Shown: positions 1-6,282 of the stretch, in pieces
Position numbering within the stretch: the stretch's first letter is position 1
Layout of the letters: each line of letters starts with the position of its first letter
Source of the DNA: Rhizobiaceae bacterium
GTDB lineage: Bacteria > Pseudomonadota > Alphaproteobacteria > Rhizobiales > Rhizobiaceae
NCBI GenBank assembly: GCA_021648425.1
Contig: JAKISV010000049.1
Coordinates: 1 to 16,063 of the forward strand
Length of the DNA: 16,063 nt
Direction of reading: 5' to 3'
Translations under genes and position numbers: made by a program
The notes under the pieces: model-generated
Seen by the model: only the letters and a program-made list of their open reading frames with translations
Database searches by the model: none
Told to the model about the DNA's origin: nothing

Positions 1-352
1 TTGAAGAGAGGCAACGATTGCCGTTTTTGGCAACGGTTAAACCAGCCCCGGCAGCAACAATAGCCGCACAGGTAGAAATATTGTAAGAGCCTGAAGCATC
101 GCCGCCCGTGCCAACAATATCGATAGCATCAGCAGGCGCATCCACCCTCAGCATTTTTGCGCGCATGGCCAATACCGCGCCGACAAATTCCTCAACGCTT
201 TCACCGCGCACTCTCAAAGCCATCAGCATCCCGCCAATCTGCGCAGGAGTTGCCTCCCCAGACATCAGGATTGAAAACGCCTCTTTGGTTTCGCTGCGGG
301 TGAGCGCATTGCCATCGGCAATTTTGGCGATGAAGGCTTTAAGATTACTCAA
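1..352 (-). CDS. trpD: Anthranilate phosphoribosyltransferase, N-terminal part (cut by window edge)
   Basis: TrpD moves the phosphoribosyl group of PRPP onto anthranilate, the second step of tryptophan synthesis from chorismate; it is cytosolic. The first 117 residues are visible. They show the N-terminal helical part (ILMSGEATPAQIGGMLMALR, about 28-47), the pyrophosphate-binding GTGGD loop (81-85) and the start of the next conserved loop, which reads KNGNR (109-113) where the family usually has KHGNR. I place the start at a TTG (350-352): an in-frame TGA lies 13 codons upstream with no ATG or GTG between, the peptide MSNLKAF lines up with the usual rhizobial start (MADLKPF-like), and a purine-rich GGTGGGGA precedes it. 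The gene lies 44 bases after ppiD on the same strand, an order I know from Rhizobiales, so co-transcription with ppiD is likely (inference). Identity is secure; the start is quite sure. Confidence 0.93.
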   Translation of the reverse strand, partial: MSNLKAFIAKIADGNALTRSETKEAFSILMSGEATPAQIGGMLMALRVRGESVEEFVGAVLAMRAKMLRVDAPADAIDIVGTGGDASGSYNISTCAAIVAAGAGLTVAKNGNRCLSS

Positions 353-396
353 TGGATTTCCCCACCATGAATTTGTTCATAATTCAGGCTTTGACC

Positions 397-2298
397 CTAT
401 CTGATAAGGTTTTGGGCTGCAACAATAGCGGTCTGGTTGATAGAGAGTGTTTCGCGCTGTTGCAAATCAGCAACCAGTTGATTGAGAATGTCATTGGCAA
501 TCGTTTCATCAAGCTGTTGTTTTTCTTCCAGGCTGATCGGGTTTGCAGTGCTGGTTATAATTTCAACCACTTTCAACACAACCTGCGAACCATCTTTGGT
601 GCCCGGAGCCAGTGCGGTTTTGTCTTTTGGTATTGCAAACCCGGCACGAACAGCGGCAACTGACAAATCATCGCTGGTATCTTCACGAGACAGTTCAGCG
701 CTCATTTCAGTTTTAAGTTGGTCGGTAATATCGGGCATCACAGAACTAAATGCATCAGTGAAATTATCACCTGTGCTGACTTTTCCTTCCAGATCCTGCG
801 CTATTTTCTCAACCTGCCTTAAGGTTTCTTCTTTAACCCAGGCTTCACTGACCGCATCTGTGACTTCCTCCAGCTTTTTCTGGCGTTCTTGAATAATATC
901 CTGCACCTCATACCAGACAAAGCCGTTATTATTGAGGGAAATCGGGTCAGTTTCTACGCCCTGACCAGTGTCAAATACCAACTGCACAAGGTTTGCGCCG
1001 TCGGGCAAATCATCAATAGGCGTGCCATCAGGAGCGCGTCCTTGTGCATCGATACTGTCGATGGTTCGAATTTTCAGCCGCACTTTTGTTGCCGCTTCAC
1101 TCAAGCTGTCGCCGGCAGCACGCTCGTTTTCCAACTGATCATGGATGTCAAACAGCTGATCTCCAGCTTTAACAAGTGCCAGTCGTGATCTTAATTCATC
1201 TTCAACATCACTAAGTGGCTTTACACTTTCCGGCGTGATTTGCGTCACTCTCAACAATACCGGGCCAAAAATACCAGGGACAACGTCACTGATCTCGTTG
1301 AGCTCAAGTTCAAACGCTGCTGTGCCGACATTGGCATCTGGCATAGTGCCATTTGCAAATTCGCCAAGTTCGATATCTTTTTGACTTTTTCCCAATTCGC
1401 TCAGAATTGTTTCAAACAGCTCGCCACTGGAAATACGCTCCAATATGCTTTTTCCCTGTTCCTCACTTTCAAGCGCCAATTGTTGAATTAGCCGTTTTTC
1501 AGGCTCCAGAAATTCTGTGTTTCGCGCTTCGTATTCATCTGCAATTTCCTGACGAGTAATCGCACTTGGATCAGAAATATCTTCAGGCTCAAGTTTGATG
1601 ACAACAATTTTGCGGTATTCCGGAGCAATATATTCTGCTTTATTGTTCTCATACTGTTTTTTAATATCATCTTGCGTAGGTGTAGGGGAAATCCCCAACA
1701 GTTCCGGCGTCAGGGTAACATATTCAAACTGGCGTTTTTCGTTGCGGTATTTATCATAGGCATCCAGAAAAGCCTGGGGTGCCGCTGAATTGGCGGATAT
1801 GCCTTCCAGAAGCTGGCCTCGCACTGCAACCGCCTGGCGGTTTTTCACATAATCTTCTTCACTCATGCCCAGTTGACGCAATTGTTGGGATAATACCCGA
1901 CGATCAAAATTACCGCTTGCATCCTGAAATGCGACATCTTCGCCAATCAGTGCTGCCAGATTTTTTGTTGAAAGGCCAAGTCCCATGTTGTTGGCGCTTT
2001 CATCAAGCACCGCGCCACTGACAAGGCGGGCAACCACATTGGCATCAATGCCAAATGCGCGCGCTTCTTCGCGGGTGAGCAACCGTCCAAATTGCTGTGA
2101 CAGGCCAAAACGTGCGCGTTCATAGGCCAAAACATAGTCATTGGCGGAAACTTTAGTGCTGCCCACTTCAATTACAGTACCCGATGAGCCACCGACAATT
2201 GCGCCTGATACGCCCCAGACGCCAAAACTCAGTACGAGTAACAAGATAAATACTTTGGCAACCCATGTGCCGACAGATTTTCTGAGAAGTGTTAGCAT
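397..2298 (-). CDS. ppiD: Periplasmic folding chaperone of the PpiD/SurA type, membrane anchored
   Basis: A 633-residue protein with one N-terminal membrane anchor (about 13-34, VAKVFILLLVLSFGVWGVSG) and the rest in the periplasm, where PpiD proteins help newly secreted outer-membrane and periplasmic proteins fold. A SurA_N-type chaperone domain spans about 40-165. A parvulin (rotamase) domain spans about 265-355 and is recognised by GEFANGTMPDA and FELELNEISDVVPGIFG. That domain looks degenerate: the N-terminal strand usually reading ASHIL is RLIQQLAL, and the closing GYHIIKV strand is GPVLLRV. It is therefore more likely a chaperone than an active isomerase, as reported for E. coli PpiD. 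The start ATG has AGGAA seven bases upstream. The gene is divergent from tpiA and followed by trpD, a common Rhizobiales layout. Family membership is secure; isomerase activity is doubtful. Confidence 0.9.
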   Translation of the reverse strand: MLTLLRKSVGTWVAKVFILLLVLSFGVWGVSGAIVGGSSGTVIEVGSTKVSANDYVLAYERARFGLSQQFGRLLTREEARAFGIDANVVARLVSGAVLDESANNMGLGLSTKNLAALIGEDVAFQDASGNFDRRVLSQQLRQLGMSEEDYVKNRQAVAVRGQLLEGISANSAAPQAFLDAYDKYRNEKRQFEYVTLTPELLGISPTPTQDDIKKQYENNKAEYIAPEYRKIVVIKLEPEDISDPSAITRQEIADEYEARNTEFLEPEKRLIQQLALESEEQGKSILERISSGELFETILSELGKSQKDIELGEFANGTMPDANVGTAAFELELNEISDVVPGIFGPVLLRVTQITPESVKPLSDVEDELRSRLALVKAGDQLFDIHDQLENERAAGDSLSEAATKVRLKIRTIDSIDAQGRAPDGTPIDDLPDGANLVQLVFDTGQGVETDPISLNNNGFVWYEVQDIIQERQKKLEEVTDAVSEAWVKEETLRQVEKIAQDLEGKVSTGDNFTDAFSSVMPDITDQLKTEMSAELSREDTSDDLSVAAVRAGFAIPKDKTALAPGTKDGSQVVLKVVEIITSTANPISLEEKQQLDETIANDILNQLVADLQQRETLSINQTAIVAAQNLIR

Positions 2299-2324
2299 TC
2301 GTAATTCCTGCAGAGTGTTGTCAT

Positions 2325-2336
2325 CATAACGTTATG
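2325..2336. repeat. 12-bp perfect palindrome in the ppiD/tpiA divergent region
   Basis: CATAACGTTATG reads the same on both strands. It lies 12 bases upstream of the tpiA -35 element and 26 bases from the ppiD start codon, so it could be an operator for either gene. No regulator is identified by the motif; it may also be chance in an AT-rich spacer. Confidence 0.35.
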
Positions 2337-2348
2337 GAATGAATCTTT

Positions 2349-2377
2349 TTGATAGCGTTCAACAATGAGGATATAAT
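2349..2377 (+). promoter_or_regulatory. Sigma-70-type promoter for tpiA
   Basis: A -35 hexamer TTGATA (2349-2354) and a perfect -10 TATAAT (2372-2377) are separated by 17 bases. Transcription would start near 2384, giving a leader of about 84 bases before tpiA. A 10-bp palindrome, GGCAATTGCC (2378-2387), directly abuts the -10 and covers the expected start point, where a repressor could act. The promoter is read directly from sequence; its use is inferred. Confidence 0.65.
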
Positions 2378-2467
2378 GGCAATTGCCTGCGACCTCAACA
2401 TCAATTGATCAATCTGCCGATTATGTTACATCCATGTTGATTTTAAAACTGCAATAAGGAATTTCGT

Positions 2468-3226
2468 ATGACACCGGGTATCAGACCACTGGTCGCAGGA
2501 AACTGGAAAATGAATGGCTTGAAAAGCGCACTGGGTGAGTTGGAAATCATGCGTGATGCTTCCAAACCCGGCAACAAGCCTAACCATGATATGTTGGTTT
2601 GCGTACCCTTTACGCTGTTGGCGCAGGCGGCTGAGATGGCCTCTCGTTCCTCATTTAATATCGGTGCTCAGGACTGCCACAAGAACATAAGCGGCGCGCA
2701 TACAGGCGACATTTCAGTGGAGATGATCGCTGATTGTGGTGCTGAAGCGGTAATCGTTGGCCATTCAGAGCGGCGCACAGACCATGGTGAAACCAATATA
2801 GAGGTGTTGGGGAAAGCCAACGCAGCGCTTGATTGGGGTCATATGGCAATTATTTGCATCGGCGAATCTGAAAGCCAGCGAAAATCCGGTGAAACGCTAA
2901 ATGTACTCAAAGCACAAATGGACGGTTCTATTCCTGATTCTCCAGCCAATGGTGAAATCGTTGTGGCCTATGAACCCATATGGGCAATTGGCACCGGTTT
3001 GACCCCGACTGTGCAAGACATCAGCGAGGCGCATAATTTTATGCGCAATGAACTTGTGGACCGGTTTGGCGAAGCGGGTAAATCCATCCGCCTGCTTTAT
3101 GGCGGTTCGGTCAAGCCTGCCAACGCCAAAGAACTGATGGGCATTGATAATGTCGATGGCGCACTGGTGGGCGGGGCAAGCCTGAAAGCCGTTGACTTTT
3201 TAGGTATCTGCGAAGCATATCAATAG
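2468..3226 (+). CDS. tpiA: Triosephosphate isomerase
   Basis: This enzyme interconverts dihydroxyacetone phosphate and glyceraldehyde 3-phosphate in central carbon metabolism. The 252-residue length is normal. The catalytic set is complete: Asn12 and Lys14 in GNWKMN, electrophile His99 in IVGHSERR, and base Glu169 in AYEPIWAIGTG, which runs into flexible loop 6. The phosphate-binding LLYGGSV and GALVGGASL segments are near the C-terminus. The start ATG has AAGGA seven bases upstream and sits behind a strong promoter (2349-2377). It is divergent from ppiD, as in other Rhizobiales. Unusually, the next gene is a LysE-type exporter one base after the stop; in many relatives secG and pyrG follow. 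Confidence 0.97.
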   Translation: MTPGIRPLVAGNWKMNGLKSALGELEIMRDASKPGNKPNHDMLVCVPFTLLAQAAEMASRSSFNIGAQDCHKNISGAHTGDISVEMIADCGAEAVIVGHSERRTDHGETNIEVLGKANAALDWGHMAIICIGESESQRKSGETLNVLKAQMDGSIPDSPANGEIVVAYEPIWAIGTGLTPTVQDISEAHNFMRNELVDRFGEAGKSIRLLYGGSVKPANAKELMGIDNVDGALVGGASLKAVDFLGICEAYQ

Positions 3227-3227
3227 T

Positions 3228-3857
3228 ATGAATTTTGATATCTGGCTTTTATATGTGGCGACATTGTTGGCATTTATGCTCACTCCGGGTCCCAGCCACC
3301 TGCTGATGCTGTCCAATTCCATTCGACATGGTTTTCGCCCTTCGCTGGCAACGGCTGCTGGTGACCTAATGGCCAATGCGTTGCAGATGTTTGCGGCCGG
3401 TATAGGCCTTGCTGCGATTTTAATTTCCACCCAAAACGCACTTACTGTCATCAAATGGGTAGGAGCGGCTTATTTATTCTGGATGGGTGTTCAGATGTGG
3501 AGGAAATCGCGACACCACAATAAATCAGATTCAGTTAAACAAAAAATCAGCCTGAGGGCATTGTGGATGCAGGGATTTTTCACTTCTTTGGCCAATCCCA
3601 AAGCAGTCGTGTTTTTTGCCGCACTGTTTCCCCAGTTCATCAGTGCCCAGCAACCCTTTGGCCTTCAATTTCTGATCCTGTCTTTGACGTATATTGCCGT
3701 CGACGGCGCGTTTCTCTCGACCTATGGTGCTACTGCAGGCTGGTTTGCCAAACGCTTAAAAGGAAATTCACAAATGTTTGTGGACCGGGTAGGGGGGACT
3801 TTTCTCATCGGCGCTGCATTGTTGCTCAGCTTCAAAACATTGCGTCAAACCGGGTAG
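3228..3857 (+). CDS. LysE/RhtB family amino-acid exporter
   Basis: A 209-residue inner-membrane protein of the LysE/RhtB superfamily, whose members export amino acids such as lysine, threonine or homoserine lactone. Family signatures are TPGPSHLLMLSNSIRHG (about 19-35) and GFFTSLANPKAVVFFAALFPQFI (about 116-138). About six hydrophobic segments are visible: 5-25, 40-63, 68-86, 113-133, 146-165 and 185-205. The substrate cannot be told from sequence. The start codon follows the tpiA stop after one base and has no clear ribosome binding site, so translation is probably coupled to tpiA and both share its promoter. The 3' end faces radC, with only 11 bases between stops. Confidence 0.88.
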   Translation: MNFDIWLLYVATLLAFMLTPGPSHLLMLSNSIRHGFRPSLATAAGDLMANALQMFAAGIGLAAILISTQNALTVIKWVGAAYLFWMGVQMWRKSRHHNKSDSVKQKISLRALWMQGFFTSLANPKAVVFFAALFPQFISAQQPFGLQFLILSLTYIAVDGAFLSTYGATAGWFAKRLKGNSQMFVDRVGGTFLIGAALLLSFKTLRQTG

Positions 3858-3868
3858 TCGCTGCTGGT

Positions 3869-4618
3869 TTATATCAGTTGCAGACCTTTCAAACTCGCAT
3901 GGCCGTCTCGCGCAATAATGATGTGATCATGAACATCAATGCCAAGAGGTTTAAGTGTATCGATGATAGTTTTTGTCATCTCGATATCAGCTCTTGAAGG
4001 TGTCGGATCACCCGAAGGGTGGTTGTGTACCAGTAACAGGGCCGTAGCGCTCAGTTCCATGGCCCGCTTGGCTACTTCTCGCGGGTAAACCGGTGTGTGG
4101 TCAACGGTGCCGGTTTGCTGCACTTCGTCGGCAATGAGGAAATTCTTTTTATCCAGGAATAATATACGGAATTTTTCAACCTCTGAAAATGCCATGCTTG
4201 TACGGCAATAATCCAGCACCTGCGACCAGGAACCCAGCAGTGTGCGATTGCGGATCCGTTCAGCGGTCATTGAATTTGCAGCGGCATGTATCAATTTCAA
4301 ATCAGTGACTACCGATTGGCCCAGGCCCTTGATTGCAGACAGGCGATGGTCGGGCGCGCCGAGGATTTCAGCCAGCGAACCAAATTCGGTCAATAATTGT
4401 TTTGCCAGCGGTTTGGTATCGCGGCGGGGAATAGAGCGAAACAGCAGCAGTTCGAGAATTTCATATTCTGCAAGTGTATCTGCACCTTTGGTGCGAAATT
4501 TTTCACGCAGGCGATCGCGATGTCCCAGATAATGTGGCTTGCTGATTTTTGGTGATTCTGCAAAGCCCTTGCTTGAACCGCTTGGAGTTGCTTCGTTGAA
4601 GCCTTTGGCTTTATTCAT
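3869..4618 (-). CDS. radC: RadC family protein (JAMM-type domain)
   Basis: RadC (UPF0758) proteins are widespread; they were first named for DNA repair, but the actual role is unsettled. With the start chosen here the protein has 249 residues. A helix-hairpin-helix element is near 92-112 (LSAIKGLGQ). The JAB/JAMM metalloprotease-like domain fills the C-terminal half, with the metal-binding pattern HNHPSGD (His198, His200) and Asp211 exactly ten residues after the second His. I start at ATG 4616-4618 because GGGGAAAAA precedes it directly; an in-frame GTG 15 bases upstream would overlap that ribosome binding site. It is the last gene of the sfsA-map-radC string, 28 bases after map, a conserved order in Rhizobiales. 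Confidence 0.9.
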   Translation of the reverse strand: MNKAKGFNEATPSGSSKGFAESPKISKPHYLGHRDRLREKFRTKGADTLAEYEILELLLFRSIPRRDTKPLAKQLLTEFGSLAEILGAPDHRLSAIKGLGQSVVTDLKLIHAAANSMTAERIRNRTLLGSWSQVLDYCRTSMAFSEVEKFRILFLDKKNFLIADEVQQTGTVDHTPVYPREVAKRAMELSATALLLVHNHPSGDPTPSRADIEMTKTIIDTLKPLGIDVHDHIIIARDGHASLKGLQLI

Positions 4619-4646
4619 TTTTTCCCCACACACCTGGAAACTTTAA

Positions 4647-5468
4647 TCAACCATAAGGTGGCATAGTATAGCCGGCGGGGGAAAGGGTAAATATCTCACA
4701 GCCATTTTTTGTCACACCGACAGTATGCTCAAATTGCGCACTAAGTGAGCGGTCCCTGGTGACCGCAGTCCAGCCGTCGCTCAGAATTTTTACAGCGGGT
4801 TTTCCCAGATTGATCATCGGTTCAATGGTGAAAATCATGCCCTCTTTCAGTTCTACACCTTCGCCTGCACGCCCGTAATGCAAAATATTAGGCGCATCAT
4901 GAAACAACTTGTTCACCCCGTGACCACATAAATCGCGCACCACAGAACAACGATGATGTTCGGCATAAGTTTGGATGGCATGGCCGATGTCGCCAAGGTG
5001 ATTGCCCGGCTTTACCGCTTCAATGCCAAGCATCATGCAATTATAGGTAACTTCAACCAGCCGCTCGGCCGCGCGCTTGATGGCGCCAACATGATACATG
5101 CGGCTGGAATCGCCATGCCAGCCGTTCAGGATATAAGTGACATCAATATTGAGAATATCACCTTCGCGCAGGCGTTTTTCATCGGGAATACCATGACACA
5201 CAACATGATTGATTGATGTGCAACTGGATTTGGTATAGCCGCGATAATTCAGCGTCGCGGGTACTGCATTATGTTTTTTGCCATATTCAAAGATAAAATC
5301 ATCAAGCTCTTTTGTGGTGACGCCGGGTTTAACCAATGCGCCGACTTCATCCAAACAGGTGGCTGTCAACTGGCAGGCTTTACGCATCTGCGCAAAATCA
5401 TCGGGGCCAAACAGCTTTATCGCACCGGTGTTTTTCATCGGTACAGTTGCTGCATCCACGTAGGTCAT
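4647..5468 (-). CDS. map: Methionine aminopeptidase, type I
   Basis: Map removes the initiator methionine from new cytosolic proteins when the second residue is small; it is normally essential. The 273-residue protein carries all five metal ligands of the pita-bread fold: Asp109 (NIDVT), Asp120 (HGDSSRM), His183 (CGHGV), Glu216 (TIEPM) and Glu247 (QFEHT), plus the substrate-site His92 in VCHGIPD. There is no N-terminal zinc-finger extension. The start overlaps the sfsA stop by four bases (ATGA), indicating coupled translation. radC follows 28 bases later. The enzyme looks fully functional. Confidence 0.96.
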   Translation of the reverse strand: MTYVDAATVPMKNTGAIKLFGPDDFAQMRKACQLTATCLDEVGALVKPGVTTKELDDFIFEYGKKHNAVPATLNYRGYTKSSCTSINHVVCHGIPDEKRLREGDILNIDVTYILNGWHGDSSRMYHVGAIKRAAERLVEVTYNCMMLGIEAVKPGNHLGDIGHAIQTYAEHHRCSVVRDLCGHGVNKLFHDAPNILHYGRAGEGVELKEGMIFTIEPMINLGKPAVKILSDGWTAVTRDRSLSAQFEHTVGVTKNGCEIFTLSPAGYTMPPYG

Positions 5469-6196
5469 TTGATCCGCCTCAATACCGGTTCGTCAATTTC
5501 TATCATTTTATTCGCAATAATTGCTTCAGGAGTGATTTTGCACCTTATTGCGTAGGCTTCAACCCCCTGGGCAACCGCATCATCAAAAGCACGCCCGTAG
5601 AGTGGATCAATGTCGCGGGCAAAGGAGAACCTGTCACCATCATCGCGCTGGATCAGGTATAGCATAATGGCGCGCTCACCATTACTGACCACCTTTGCCA
5701 GTTCACCCAGATGTTTGCGACCGCGCTCGGTCACCCCGTCGGGAAATTCATGCAAACCGCTTTGGCGTTGCAGAGTGACACTTTTTACTTCGATATAGGT
5801 GTCGGGCACACCTTGCGAAGACAGCAGGATATCAATACGGGAATTTTCACCATATTTGACTTCGCGGCGCAGGGTTTCAAATTTTCCAAATTGTGAAAAC
5901 CTGCCTGCCAGCAACGTTTCTTCACATATCTTGTTTGGCATATTGGTGTTGATGCCAACTAGAGCGCCTGTCTTGCCGGGAGTTTCAATTAACTCGAATG
6001 TATAACGAAGTTTTCGTTTGGGGTTTTGGCTGTCGGATATCCAGACCTGGGAACCGGGTTCTTTCAGGCCCATCATTGAACCGGGATTTGGACAATGGAC
6101 GGTGATGATTGAACCGTCTTCCAGCTCAACATCAGCCAGAAAACGTTTGTAACGTTTGACTAACACGGCTTTGATCAGGGGCGTTGGAAATTTCAT
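5465..6196 (-). CDS. sfsA: SfsA family protein (sugar fermentation stimulation homologue)
   Basis: A 243-residue protein with the SfsA signatures CPNPGSMMGL (about 35-44), PGSQVWISDSQNPKRKLRYTFEL (about 47-69) and the nuclease-like core DTYIEVKSVTL with downstream FPDGVTERGRKHL. E. coli SfsA was described as a DNA-binding protein linked to maltose metabolism; the fold resembles a nuclease, and its exact role is not settled. It is the first gene of the sfsA-map-radC unit and overlaps map by four bases. It is divergent from the RND exporter with 86 bases between starts; I saw no convincing promoter hexamers there. The ribosome binding site is weak. Confidence 0.92.
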   Translation of the reverse strand: MKFPTPLIKAVLVKRYKRFLADVELEDGSIITVHCPNPGSMMGLKEPGSQVWISDSQNPKRKLRYTFELIETPGKTGALVGINTNMPNKICEETLLAGRFSQFGKFETLRREVKYGENSRIDILLSSQGVPDTYIEVKSVTLQRQSGLHEFPDGVTERGRKHLGELAKVVSNGERAIMLYLIQRDDGDRFSFARDIDPLYGRAFDDAVAQGVEAYAIRCKITPEAIIANKMIEIDEPVLRRIK

Positions 6197-6282
6197 GAGT
6201 GTAATTTTTCAATCTGCTATGCTATCGGCTTGCTGAAGTAATTGTTGTTTTTGAACATAAAACAAGAAATCGGATATTTTGC

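Noticed and set aside
482..892. Plus-strand 136-codon frame opposite ppiD
   Set aside because: It is an antisense shadow of a well-supported gene, with low-complexity Ser/Leu-rich composition and no ribosome binding site.
2404..2413. ATTGATCAAT in the tpiA leader as an FNR/FixK site
   Set aside because: The half-sites overlap instead of being four bases apart (TTGAT-N4-ATCAA is needed), so it is only a short palindrome.
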